Assembly (NCBI GenBank): GCA_020249435.1
Contig: JADCFQ010000031.1
Span: 1 to 64,000, forward strand
Length of the DNA: 64,000 nucleotides
Origin: Roseomonas sp.
GTDB lineage: Bacteria; Pseudomonadota; Alphaproteobacteria; Acetobacterales; Acetobacteraceae
Direction of reading: 5' to 3'
Every line of letters starts with the position of its first letter. Position 1 is the first letter of the stretch. The position numbers and the translations under genes were made by a program. This document shows, in pieces, positions 45,626-54,315 of this stretch. Under the pieces are notes generated by a model. That model did not search any database. It was not told where the DNA came from and saw only the letters and a program-made list of their open reading frames with translations.

Positions 45626-46720
45626 ATGCTGAGTGAAACTGAAGGTAAATTCCTGACAATGCACGAATTCGCCAAGGCGGCGAAAAACCGGCTCGATGCC
45701 AATATCTGGGATTACCTGACCGGGGCGACAGAAACCGAAACCACCATGCGCCGCAATCGCCTGGCGCTGGACACACTCGCCTTTCGCCCGCGCGTGCTGA
45801 GGGATGTTTCGACCATTGACACAACGGCTGAGATGTTCGGCAAGAAGCTTCGCCTGCCCGTCGCCTTGGCGCCGGTCGGTGGCTTGGAAAGCTTCGGTGC
45901 CAATGGCGCGGCGACAGCGGGGCAGGGGGCTTCGGCCTTTGGCGTGCCGCTGATTGTATCTTCCGTGACCAAGCCAGGGCTTGAGGAAACGGCGGCCAAT
46001 ACGCCTGGCCCGAAGGTCTTTCAGCTTTATGTGCGCGGCGATGACAGCTTCATTGATGATTACGCGGATCGTTCGGTCGCTGCCGGCTATGATGCCTTCT
46101 GCTTCACCGTGGATACGGCAGTCTATAGTCGGCGTGAACGCGACATCGCGCGCCGCTTCGCCAAACCCTGGCGCGCGCGGGTTCAGGGCATTGAATTTCA
46201 GGCCGCCCTTTCCTGGAAGCAGATTGATCGCTTCAAGGCCAAATACAAAATGCCCGTGATCCTGAAAGGCATCGCGACTGCCGAGGACGCCGCACTTGCC
46301 TGCGACCACGGCGTTGATGTTGTTTATGTTTCCAACCATGGCGGGCGGCAATTGGATCATGGCCGGGGGGCCATGGATGTGCTGCCGGAAGTCGTGCAGG
46401 CCGTTGGTGGGCGCGCGAAGGTTTGGATAGATGGCGGGTTTTCGCGCGGCACTGATGTGGTGAAGGCGCTTTGCCTGGGCGCTGATCTGGTCGGGCTTGG
46501 GCGGCTTTACTGCTATGCGCTGGCAGCTGATGGCGCGGCTGGCGTGCAGCGCATGCTGGAGATCATGGAGACCGAGATCTACACCACCATGGGCTTGCTG
46601 GGTGCGACGAAATTCAGCGAACTCAACCCAAGCTTCATCCATTCCGGCGCCTTGGCCACCAATGCACCGCATGTCTTCAGTGCCTTCCCGCTGCTGCATT
46701 TGGGTGATTCAGGCTATTGA
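45626..46720 (+). CDS. FMN-dependent alpha-hydroxyacid dehydrogenase/oxidase (LldD-like)
   Basis: This 364-residue enzyme has the FMN-binding alpha-beta barrel of lactate dehydrogenase and glycolate oxidase: LPVALAPVGG near 79, FQLYVRG near 133, ILKGIATAEDA near 212, and the catalytic His with substrate Arg in VSNHGGRQLDHG near 233. FMN phosphate is held by IDGGFSRGTDVVKAL near 275. GGGGAAG precedes the start. It would oxidise a 2-hydroxyacid to the 2-oxoacid, feeding electrons to oxygen or a quinone. Coupling to the upstream decarboxylase suggests a two-step route, for instance malate-type acids to pyruvate. Confidence 0.88.
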   Translation: MLSETEGKFLTMHEFAKAAKNRLDANIWDYLTGATETETTMRRNRLALDTLAFRPRVLRDVSTIDTTAEMFGKKLRLPVALAPVGGLESFGANGAATAGQGASAFGVPLIVSSVTKPGLEETAANTPGPKVFQLYVRGDDSFIDDYADRSVAAGYDAFCFTVDTAVYSRRERDIARRFAKPWRARVQGIEFQAALSWKQIDRFKAKYKMPVILKGIATAEDAALACDHGVDVVYVSNHGGRQLDHGRGAMDVLPEVVQAVGGRAKVWIDGGFSRGTDVVKALCLGADLVGLGRLYCYALAADGAAGVQRMLEIMETEIYTTMGLLGATKFSELNPSFIHSGALATNAPHVFSAFPLLHLGDSGY

Positions 46721-46743
46721 GACCATAAGGGCAGCGCGGCGTC

Positions 46744-47943
46744 ATGGCTGATCCCGCGCCGCTCAGGGTTCTGCTTTCCGACCGCGCCTTTCTGAAACTT
46801 TGGGGCGCGGGCGGGCTGACCAATTCCATGCGCTGGGTGGAAATGCTGGTCAGCGGGCTTTACGCCTATGAATTGACGCGTTCCGCCTTCGCGGTTTCGC
46901 TTGTGCTCATGGCGCGCGCTTTGCCCATGTTGCTGATGGGGGCACTTTCGGGCGCGGTGGCGGAAAGCCTCAATCGCAAATATCTGCTTATGGCCGGCCA
47001 GGCTTTGACCGCTTTTGGCGCCATTGCCATCGCCACGCTTGCCGCCTTGGGCTGGCTCTCGCTCTGGCATCTTTGGTTCAATGGGCTGATCGGTGGCCTT
47101 GTCTGGACCAATGAACTCGCCACGCGCCGGCGCATGGTGGCCGAAACCGCGGGGCCAGAGCGGATTGTCCCAGCCGTTGCTTTTGATACGACCACCGGCA
47201 GCACAACCCGCATGATCGGCCCCATGCTGGGGGGCGTGCTTTATGAAACGCTTGGCGTCACTGCGGCCTATCTGATTGCCTCCACGCTTTATCTGATTGC
47301 GCTGATGCTGGTCTCCACGGTGGAGTATTCCCAGCCGCGCCGCGCCTTCGTGCCGCGCCGCCTATTTGCCGAGGTTGCGGAAGCCTTGCGCATCGCGCTT
47401 GCCCATCCCGCCTTGCGCGCGGTGCTTGGCGTGACGCTCGTGATGAATATCTTCGGCTTTTCCTACAATTCCATCCTGCCCGCCTTTGGTGACCGCGCCT
47501 TTGGGGCGAGTGCCATTGAAATCGGCCTGCTGGCGGCGGCCGAGCCCTTGGGTGCGCTGATCTCAGGCCTGGCGCTGGCGCTTCGGCGCGGGCCGCAGGC
47601 GGGGCGACGCGTTTTCCTGCTCGGCTCCGCCGCCTTTCTGGCCGTGCTGGTGCTGGCGGCATTGGCGCCCTCACTCTGGCTCGCGGCCTTGCTGCTGATG
47701 TTGGGCGGCTTTGGCACGGCGGCCTTTGCCAGCCTGCAAACCGGCATTGTGATGATGGAAGCACCGGTGGAGGCACGTTCGCGCATTCTGGGCCTGACCA
47801 CCACCTGCATCGGCACTGGCCCGCTTGGCGTCCTGGTGCTGGGGGCGCTCGCGGATGGTATCGGTCCGCCCTTTGCCATCGCCGGCTTTGCGCTTTTGGG
47901 GCTGTTTTTTCTGGCCCTGGTCGCTTTTGCGACGAAGCGTTAG
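46744..47943 (+). CDS. Major facilitator superfamily transporter (EntS/MFS_3-like)
   Basis: This 399-residue inner-membrane protein has about 11-12 hydrophobic segments and resembles enterobactin-exporter type (MFS_3) carriers: FLKLWGAGGLTNSMRWVEMLVSGLYAYELT at the start and SLNRKYLLMAGQALTA after the third helix. The loop GPERIVPAVAFDTTTGSTTRMIGPMLGG between helices 4 and 5 is typical. It follows the hydroxyacid dehydrogenase gene by 23 bases and may share a transcript. It exports an unknown compound; no biosynthesis genes for a siderophore lie nearby. Confidence 0.85.
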   Translation: MADPAPLRVLLSDRAFLKLWGAGGLTNSMRWVEMLVSGLYAYELTRSAFAVSLVLMARALPMLLMGALSGAVAESLNRKYLLMAGQALTAFGAIAIATLAALGWLSLWHLWFNGLIGGLVWTNELATRRRMVAETAGPERIVPAVAFDTTTGSTTRMIGPMLGGVLYETLGVTAAYLIASTLYLIALMLVSTVEYSQPRRAFVPRRLFAEVAEALRIALAHPALRAVLGVTLVMNIFGFSYNSILPAFGDRAFGASAIEIGLLAAAEPLGALISGLALALRRGPQAGRRVFLLGSAAFLAVLVLAALAPSLWLAALLLMLGGFGTAAFASLQTGIVMMEAPVEARSRILGLTTTCIGTGPLGVLVLGALADGIGPPFAIAGFALLGLFFLALVAFATKR

Positions 47944-48051
47944 CCCCCTGCCGCAATCCTGCCTTCTCACGCGCCGATAACCCTCTTGCGGGGATGCGCC
48001 GCAAGGTCGAAGCTTCGCTTAAGGCTCACGTTTGTACTGATCGGATTCGCG

Positions 48052-48966
48052 ATGCAGGTCTACCTGCCCATCGCTGAAATGAGTGTGGATGCCCTGCTGC
48101 TGCTTGGCATTGGCTTTGGCGTGGGCTGGCTTTCGGGTCTGTTCGGCGTGGGTGGTGGATTTCTGCTGACGCCCTTGCTGATGCTGATCGGCATTCCACC
48201 GGCCGTGGCGGTCGCTTCCGGCGCCAATCAAACCCTCGGCGCTTCGATTTCTGGCCTTATTGCCCAATGGCGGCGCCGCAATGTGGATTGGCGCATGGGG
48301 CTCACGCTTTTCGCGGGCGGGCTTTTGGGTTCGGCGCTTGGCGTGCAGATCTTCGCGCTGCTCAAGCGCTGGGGCCAGGTGGATGTCGCGGTCTCGCTGT
48401 TTTACGTCGTGATCCTTGGCGTTGTCGGCGCGCTGATGGTGCGCGAAAGTGTCACGGCCTTGCTCAGGCGTCGCCGCGGCACGGCACCGCGGCGCAAGCT
48501 CCATGAACATACCTGGCTGCATGGGCTGCCCTTCAAGCTGCGCTTTCGCGATTCCAGGCTTTACATCTCCGTGATCCCGCCGCTGGCGATTGGCTTCGGC
48601 ATTGGCATGCTCTCCGCCATTATGGGGGTGGGCGGCGGCTTCATGCTGGTGCCGGCGATGATCTATATTCTCGGCATGCCGACCTCCATCGTGATCGGCA
48701 CATCGCTGTTTCAGGTGGTGTTCGTCTCCGCCAATGTCACGCTGCTGCAAGCCTGGCAGGTGGGCAGCGTGGATATTGTGCTGACCATGTTGCTGCTTGC
48801 CGGCGGTGTAGCGGGTGCGCAATTCGGCGCCGCCATGGGCACCAAGCTGCGCGGTGAGGAAACCCGCGCCTTGCTTGGTCTGCTGGTGCTTTCGGTTGCT
48901 TTCGCGCTGGCCTGGAACCTGCTGCAAACGCCAAGCCGCGCCTTTACCCTTGGCCCGCTGCTATGA
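48052..48966 (+). CDS. TauE/SafE family sulfite/anion exporter
   Basis: This 304-residue membrane protein has about eight helices in two repeats, each opening with the glycine-rich signature: GVGWLSGLFGVGGGFLLTPLLM near 17 and GMLSAIMGVGGGFMLVPAMIY near 185. The N-terminus MQVYLPIAEMS is conserved in this subgroup. The start at 48052 was preferred to the longer frame at 47986 for that reason. TauE/SafE proteins export sulfite, sulfoacetate or related anions. The next gene encodes a protein of the kind usually found beside this one, and overlaps it by 4 bases. Confidence 0.88.
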   Translation: MQVYLPIAEMSVDALLLLGIGFGVGWLSGLFGVGGGFLLTPLLMLIGIPPAVAVASGANQTLGASISGLIAQWRRRNVDWRMGLTLFAGGLLGSALGVQIFALLKRWGQVDVAVSLFYVVILGVVGALMVRESVTALLRRRRGTAPRRKLHEHTWLHGLPFKLRFRDSRLYISVIPPLAIGFGIGMLSAIMGVGGGFMLVPAMIYILGMPTSIVIGTSLFQVVFVSANVTLLQAWQVGSVDIVLTMLLLAGGVAGAQFGAAMGTKLRGEETRALLGLLVLSVAFALAWNLLQTPSRAFTLGPLL

Positions 48967-49709
48967 AGCTGATTGCCTGCGCGCTCTTGTGGCTTGGCTG
49001 GCTGATGGCGCCGGCCTTGGCTTCCGGACCACCGATCACGGCCGAGCTTTCCACCGACCGCGTTGAAATCAGCACCGGCTTCACTGGTGCCTCCGTTCTG
49101 GTCTTTGGTGCGACGCAAAACCCCTTGGGTGGTGATCCGCCCGAGGATTTGATTGTTGTCGCAACCGGCCCGACCCAGGGCGTGGTGGTGCGGCGCAAGA
49201 TCAATGTGCTGGGCATTTGGCTCAATGGCCCATCTACGCGCTTTCCCGAAGTGCCGGGATTTTACGCGCTGACGGCCACGCGCCGCGTCTGGGAAATCCT
49301 GCCCGAGGATGAGCGGCGGCAATATCGCCTGGGCTTTGATAATCTGCGCCTGCGTAGCGAGGGCAATCGCAACCCCGCCTTTCGCGCCGCGCTGCTTGAA
49401 TTGAAGCAATCCGATGGTCGCTGGCAGGAATATGCCGCGCCGGTCGCCCGCGCCGGGGAACGCCTGTTTAGCGCGCGCATCGCTTTCCCCGCCACGGTGC
49501 AGACCGGTGATTATCAGATTGAGGTTTTGCTCGCGCGCGAAAACCGGGTGATCGCGCGCCAGGAATTGTCGCTGCGCGTGGAACGCGTCGGCACGGCGGC
49601 GGATATCGCGAGCCTCGCCCGCGGGCAGCCGCTGCTTTACGGTGTGCTATGTGTGGTCTTGGCGGTGCTGGCTGGATGGCTTGGCAGCGTGCTGTTCAGG
49701 AGGAATTGA
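48963..49709 (+). CDS. TIGR02186-family periplasmic/membrane-anchored protein
   Basis: This 248-residue protein has a cleavable signal (LLWLGWLMAPALAS near 7-21), a periplasmic body of about 200 residues with TAELSTDRVEISTGFTGASVLVFGA near 26, GVWLNGP-type GIWLNGPSTRFPEVPGFYAL near 83, and a C-terminal membrane helix (LLYGVLCVVLAVLAGWLGSVLF). Proteins of this type co-occur with TauE/SafE exporters and have no known function; they may cap or gate the exporter from the periplasm. The start overlaps tauE (ATGA) and the universal-stress gene begins 1 base inside its stop, so the three are one operon. Confidence 0.85.
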   Translation: MKLIACALLWLGWLMAPALASGPPITAELSTDRVEISTGFTGASVLVFGATQNPLGGDPPEDLIVVATGPTQGVVVRRKINVLGIWLNGPSTRFPEVPGFYALTATRRVWEILPEDERRQYRLGFDNLRLRSEGNRNPAFRAALLELKQSDGRWQEYAAPVARAGERLFSARIAFPATVQTGDYQIEVLLARENRVIARQELSLRVERVGTAADIASLARGQPLLYGVLCVVLAVLAGWLGSVLFRRN

Positions 49710-50215
49710 TGCCCGATACTGAAGAAGCCGCTGCCGCTGCAACCAAGGCGAAGCGTGATCGCGTTTTCCTGGTGGTGGTGGATGACAGCGCCGAACAGGC
49801 GGTGGCGCTCCGCTATGCGTGTTTGCGCGCGCGCAAGGGCGGTGGGCGTGTTGCGCTTCTGCGGGTGTTGGAACCCGTGGAACTGGTGGAATGGGCCGGC
49901 GTTGGCGTGATGATGCAGGAAGAACGCCGGGCGGAAGCAGAACGGCTGCTCGCCGGGCTTGCGGCGCAAGTCAGCGACATCACGGGCGGCATGCCGATCC
50001 TGATCATCCGCGAAGGGGAGCCGCGCGAGGAATTACTTTCCTTCATTGAAGAAGACCCGCGCATTTCAATCCTGGTGCTGGCCATGGCAACCGGCAGCGG
50101 CGGGCCTGGCCCGTTGATTTCCGCGCTGACGGGGCGGCATGCTTCGCGCCTGAAAATTCCGATGGCGCTGGTGCCAGGCGGGATGACGGAACAGGAATTG
50201 GATCGGGTGACGTAA
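49709..50215 (+). CDS. Universal stress protein (UspA) family
   Basis: This 168-residue cytosolic protein has the USP fold: DRVFLVVVDDSAEQAVALRYACLRA at the start, an acidic helix, MPILIIREGEPREELLSFIEEDPRISILVLA near 95, and the G-rich nucleotide site GSGGPGPLISALTG near 133 ending with IPMALVPGGM. The motif G-x(2)-G-x(9)-G(S/T) is approximately kept, so ATP binding is plausible. GAGGAA precedes the start. It ends the tauE operon; the next gene on the other strand stops only 6 bases away. Confidence 0.85.
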   Translation: MPDTEEAAAAATKAKRDRVFLVVVDDSAEQAVALRYACLRARKGGGRVALLRVLEPVELVEWAGVGVMMQEERRAEAERLLAGLAAQVSDITGGMPILIIREGEPREELLSFIEEDPRISILVLAMATGSGGPGPLISALTGRHASRLKIPMALVPGGMTEQELDRVT

Positions 50216-50221
50216 GTAGGT

Positions 50222-51115
50222 TTACGGCCCCGGTATCTCGGCGGCCAGCACCTGCCCCGATTGGCTTTCCGTAATCAGCAGCGTCACGCCATCCGGCGTG
50301 AAGCAGCAATTGGTCGGCATGCGCCCGAAAGGCCGGCAATCCAGCGCGAAAAGCGGCACGCCATGCGCATCAACGCCCCAGACCATGCCATGGCCGGGGT
50401 TGGCGATGAACAGCCGATCATGCACATCCACCGCCATGCCATCCGGCCCCGATGTACCAGCCGGTGTGCGGAAGAACAGATTGGCCTTGCCCACAATCGC
50501 GTCCGCGCGAAGGGCGAAGCGCCAGACCTCACAGGAACGGGTCATCGCCACATAGCAATGCGACCCCGCCTTGTTCAGCGCAATGCCATTGGGGCTGGGT
50601 CCGTTTGAGATCAGCCGATCAAGCCGCCCATCAGTGGCAAGCCGATACACCCGCCCGCGCGGGTCCTGTAGCCCGGTCTGGCCTTGGTCGGTAAAGAAAA
50701 TCGCGCCTTGCGGGCCAAGCGTCACATCATTCAGGCCGAGAAACCCCTCACTGCCCACGGTTTCCAGCAAGGGCGCGATGGAACCGCGCGCGGGATCGAG
50801 CGTCAGCAAGCCATGGCGATAATCCGCGATCAGCAGCGCGTCATCGGCGCCAAGGGCCAGGCCATTCGGCCAGCCCTCATATTCCGCCAGCACGTCCCAA
50901 GTCTCACCGGGGCCAACCAGCAGGATGCGGCCATTGGGGATATCGGTGACCAGGAAGCGCCCCGCGCGATCAAAGCAGGGGCCTTCCAGGAAACTGTCTA
51001 TCGGCGCGCCGGCGCGATTGGCATCAGCCCAAGATGTCCGGCGCAGATTCCGCAAGCGATCCGGCAGGCGGGCGAAGGGACGGAGCGGAAGCTCCTTGGG
51101 CGAGGGAAACCACAT
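50222..51115 (-). CDS. SMP-30/gluconolactonase-type six-bladed beta-propeller
   Basis: This 297-residue lactonase-like protein has the repeated blades and metal site of SMP-30/Cnl2: E in FLEGPCFD near 44, N in GLNDVTLGP near 127, N in SPNGIALN near 176 and D in SGPDGMAVD near 222. Members hydrolyse sugar lactones such as gluconolactone or drop metal ions from chelates. It has no signal peptide. It is transcribed alone on the minus strand, convergent with the universal-stress gene, and upstream of it lies the HdeD-like gene. The substrate is not evident. Confidence 0.85.
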   Translation of the reverse strand: MWFPSPKELPLRPFARLPDRLRNLRRTSWADANRAGAPIDSFLEGPCFDRAGRFLVTDIPNGRILLVGPGETWDVLAEYEGWPNGLALGADDALLIADYRHGLLTLDPARGSIAPLLETVGSEGFLGLNDVTLGPQGAIFFTDQGQTGLQDPRGRVYRLATDGRLDRLISNGPSPNGIALNKAGSHCYVAMTRSCEVWRFALRADAIVGKANLFFRTPAGTSGPDGMAVDVHDRLFIANPGHGMVWGVDAHGVPLFALDCRPFGRMPTNCCFTPDGVTLLITESQSGQVLAAEIPGP

Positions 51116-51148
51116 CGGCTGATCCTAAACGCCTACCCCGAGCCCGGA

Positions 51149-51775
51149 TCAAATCCTGGTCTGCCCCGCATCCTGGTGCGGGTTCTGGTGGATATGCTTC
51201 AGCCGCCAGCCCAGGCTGATCATGATCGCACCCATAATGATCGCCTCCAGCGCCACCATCCAGATCACCGCGAGCAAGCCCGGCCCTGGGCGCAGCAGCA
51301 TCCAGGCGCCGATCAGGATATTCACCGCCCCCAGCAGGCCGAGCAGCACCGAGGATAGCCGGAAGGCCAGCATCAGCCGCGCCCCGCCCGAAAGCAGGAA
51401 CCAGGCAGCGGTCACAATCAGCAGGCCAATGGCGGATACCCCCGGCGCAAACAGGATCACCGCCGCGGTCAGCAGGGAAATGATGCCGTCAATCCAAAGC
51501 CAGGTTCGGCTACGCTCCCCGGTCGGGTGGCCTACTTTCACGGCCTGATAGATGGAACCAATGCCATCAAAGGCCATCCAGGCGCCAAGGAAGCCCAGGA
51601 TGAAGGCAAGCCCGAGCCCCGGAAACAGAAAGACCAGGATACCGAAAATGATCGCGGCCACGCCGCGCAGCATGAAAACCCACCAACTGCCCGCCGCCTG
51701 ACGCACAAGCTGGGCGCCAAGCCGGCCTGACAGCAGCATGGATTCGGGCCCAGGGGGTGTTGCTTGTCCTGACAT
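51149..51775 (-). CDS. HdeD-family (DUF308) membrane protein
   Basis: This 208-residue inner-membrane protein has six helices in the internal-repeat layout of HdeD: WWVFMLRGVAAIIFGILVFLFPG near 30 followed by LWIDGIISLLTAAVILFAPG near 90 and LSSVLLGLLGAVNILIGAWMLL near 142. In E. coli HdeD helps acid resistance. The frame is open upstream to 52738 on the minus strand, but the start at 51775 has AAGGAAGGG upstream and the extension is antisense to a molybdenum hydroxylase gene, so it is not used. It is followed at 33 bases by the SMP-30 gene. Confidence 0.85.
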   Translation of the reverse strand: MSGQATPPGPESMLLSGRLGAQLVRQAAGSWWVFMLRGVAAIIFGILVFLFPGLGLAFILGFLGAWMAFDGIGSIYQAVKVGHPTGERSRTWLWIDGIISLLTAAVILFAPGVSAIGLLIVTAAWFLLSGGARLMLAFRLSSVLLGLLGAVNILIGAWMLLRPGPGLLAVIWMVALEAIIMGAIMISLGWRLKHIHQNPHQDAGQTRI

Positions 51776-51940
51776 GAAACTTAGTCCCTTCCTTCCTTGT
51801 TTACCCAAACTGACAGGGAGAGGCGCCCGAGGCAAATGGCCGACCCCATGACAATTCGCCGCGCGCCATGCTTTCCCCCTTTCCATCCCGCCCCAACCTG
51901 TTGAATGATAGGCGGAACGGAAAACAAGGAGCGCCCCGCC

Positions 51941-54274
51941 ATGGCAAAATTCGGCCTCAGCCAATCCATTCGTCGTGTGGAAGACCCCAGGCTTTTGAAA
52001 GGCGATGGGCAATATACCGCCGATATCAGCCTGCCCGGTGAGGCGCATGGCGTGGTGCTGCGGAGCCCCCATGCCCATGCCGCCATCAAGGGTATTTCCA
52101 CCTCTGCCGCCAAGGCCATGCCGGGCGTTTTGGGCGTTTATACCGCGGCCGATCTGGCGGCTGAGGGGCTTGGCCCGCTGCCTTGCCTTATCCCGCTCAA
52201 GAACAGTGATGGTTCTTCCATCTCCTCCACGCCGCGCCCGACGCTTGCGGAAGGCACGGTGCGCCATGTGGGCGACCCGGTCGCCTTCGTGGTCGCCGAA
52301 AGCGCCAAGGCCGCGCGGGACGCCGCCGAGGCGATTGAGGTGGATTATGAAATCCTGCCCTCGGCCACCGATCTCGCGACCGCGACCAAGCCGGGGCAGC
52401 CGCAGGTTTGGCCAAGCGCGCCGAACAATACCTGCTTTGATTGGCATGTCGGCGATAAGGACAAGACCGATGCGCTTTTCGCCAAGGCTGCGCATGTCAC
52501 ACGGCTGACCGTCGTGAATAACCGCGTGGTGGTCGCCAGCATGGAAGCCCGCGCGGCGGTCGCGGATTATGATGCCGGCAGCAATAAATGGACTTTGCAC
52601 ACCAATACCCAGGGCTCCTGGTTGGTGCGGAAGCTTCTGGCCGGCAGCGTCTTCAACCTGCCGGAAGATCACTTCCGCGTCGTCACCCCCGATGTTGGCG
52701 GTGGCTTTGGCATGAAGCTGTTTTTGTATGCCGAACATGTGCTGACCTGCTTCGCCGCGCGCAAGTTGAAGCGCCCGGTGAAATGGACATCCGAGCGTAC
52801 GGAAGCCTTCCAGTCAGACACACATGGGCGGGATAATATCACCGCCGGTGAATTGGCCCTCGATAAGGATGGCAAGTTCCTTGCGCTGCGCACCAAGAAT
52901 TGGGCGAATATGGGTGCCTATCTGAACACTTTCGCGCCCTTCATCCCGACCGGCGCGGGCACCAAGGTGTTGGCGAGTGTTTATGATTTCGGCGCCATCT
53001 ACGCCAATGTTGTTGGCGTTATCACCAATACCGTGCCCGTTGATGCCTATCGCGGTGCTGGCCGGCCAGAGAGCAATTACCTGGTAGAGCGCCTGATTGA
53101 CACCGCCGCGCAGGAAATGGGCATGGATCGTGTGGCGATCCGCAAGCGCAACATGGTGCCGTCATCTGCCATGCCCTACGTCTCGGCCATGGGGCAGCGC
53201 TATGATTCCGGTGAGTTCGCGAAGCTCATGGATACCGCGCTTGAACGGCTGAATTGGTCCGGCTTTGCGGCGCGGCGGGCGGAAAGCCAGCGGCGCGGCA
53301 AAAGGCGCGGCATTGGCTTTGCTTATTACCTGGAAGCAACCGGCGGCGATGCCACGGAAAACGCCGCGGTGCGTTTTGCCGATGATGGATATGTTGATGT
53401 CTATGTCGGCACGCAAAGCACCGGCCAGGGCCATGAAACCGCCTATGCCATGCTGACCAGCCATGAGCTTGGCATTCCGATTGAGAAAATCCGCGTGAAG
53501 CAGGGCGATTCCGAAAGCCTGCCCTCGGGCGGTGGCACGGGCGGCGCGCGCAGCCTTTATTCCGAAGGGCAGGCCATTCTGGTGACGGCGGCCTCGGTGG
53601 TGGAAAAAGGCAAGAAGGCAGCGTCCGAGCATTTGGAAGCGGCGGTGGCGGATATTGAATTCACCACGGCCAATGGCCGCTTTGGTGTGGTTGGTACCGA
53701 TAAGGGCATCGGCATTCTGGAATTGGCGGCAGCGCAGAAGGCGCGCGCAGCCAAGGGCCAGGAAGTGACGCTATTGGATGCGCTGGAAGTGGCGCAGATC
53801 AAATCCCACACCTTCCCCAATGGCTGCCACGCCGCTGAGGTGGAGGTGGACCCCGATACCGGCATCATCAAGGTTGCGAATTACATCGTGATTGATGATG
53901 TGGGCCATGCGCTTAACCCGCTGATTGTGCGCGGCCAGGTGCATGGTGGTGTGGCGCAGGGCATTGGTCAGGCCATGCTGGAACGCACGGCCTTTGATGC
54001 GGAAAGTGGCCAATTGCTCTCGGCTTCTTTCATGGATTACGCGCTGCCGCGCGCCGATGATCTGCCGAATATTGACGTGGATTTCATCGAAGTCCCGTGT
54101 GAGACCAATCCGCTTGGCGTGAAGGGCGCCGGTGAAGCGGGTGCGGTTGGCAGCCCGCCGGCGCTGATCAATGCGGTGGTGGATGCGCTGGCCGGCGATG
54201 GCGTGAAGCATATTGATATGCCGGCCACGCCTGAGAGCGTGTGGAAGGCCTTGGCAACTTCCAAGGCGGCCTGA
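51941..54274 (+). CDS. Xanthine dehydrogenase-family molybdopterin-binding subunit (orphan large subunit)
   Basis: This 777-residue molybdenum hydroxylase large subunit has GQSIRRVEDPRLLKGDGQY-type N-terminus, the active loop AYRGAGRPE at 369-377, GTQSTGQGHETAY near 494, GGGTGGARS near 536 and the catalytic Glu (KGAGEAG, E732). The AYRGAGR loop puts it in form II, not the AYRCSFR form I of genuine CO dehydrogenase. No genes for the FAD and [2Fe-2S] subunits are adjacent, so it either relies on partners elsewhere or acts alone. The convergent moaB gene fits the need for molybdenum cofactor. The substrate is unknown. Confidence 0.9.
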   Translation: MAKFGLSQSIRRVEDPRLLKGDGQYTADISLPGEAHGVVLRSPHAHAAIKGISTSAAKAMPGVLGVYTAADLAAEGLGPLPCLIPLKNSDGSSISSTPRPTLAEGTVRHVGDPVAFVVAESAKAARDAAEAIEVDYEILPSATDLATATKPGQPQVWPSAPNNTCFDWHVGDKDKTDALFAKAAHVTRLTVVNNRVVVASMEARAAVADYDAGSNKWTLHTNTQGSWLVRKLLAGSVFNLPEDHFRVVTPDVGGGFGMKLFLYAEHVLTCFAARKLKRPVKWTSERTEAFQSDTHGRDNITAGELALDKDGKFLALRTKNWANMGAYLNTFAPFIPTGAGTKVLASVYDFGAIYANVVGVITNTVPVDAYRGAGRPESNYLVERLIDTAAQEMGMDRVAIRKRNMVPSSAMPYVSAMGQRYDSGEFAKLMDTALERLNWSGFAARRAESQRRGKRRGIGFAYYLEATGGDATENAAVRFADDGYVDVYVGTQSTGQGHETAYAMLTSHELGIPIEKIRVKQGDSESLPSGGGTGGARSLYSEGQAILVTAASVVEKGKKAASEHLEAAVADIEFTTANGRFGVVGTDKGIGILELAAAQKARAAKGQEVTLLDALEVAQIKSHTFPNGCHAAEVEVDPDTGIIKVANYIVIDDVGHALNPLIVRGQVHGGVAQGIGQAMLERTAFDAESGQLLSASFMDYALPRADDLPNIDVDFIEVPCETNPLGVKGAGEAGAVGSPPALINAVVDALAGDGVKHIDMPATPESVWKALATSKAA

Positions 54275-54281
54275 GGCATAA

Positions 54282-54311
54282 CGCGCGAGGGGTTTTCGCC
54301 TTCTTCGCGCG
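54282..54311. terminator. Possible bidirectional terminator between the molybdenum hydroxylase and moaB
   Basis: CGCGCGA (54282-54288) and TCGCGCG (54305-54311) form a 7-bp stem around a 16-base loop, between two convergent stop codons. There is a TTTT inside the loop but no proper T-run after the stem, so strength is uncertain. Confidence 0.4.
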
Positions 54312-54315
54312 CCCT

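Noticed and set aside
51776-52738. In-frame extension of the HdeD-like gene across the molybdenum hydroxylase gene
   Set aside because: The HdeD-like protein is full length from 51775 with a Shine-Dalgarno; the extension is antisense to a well-supported gene.
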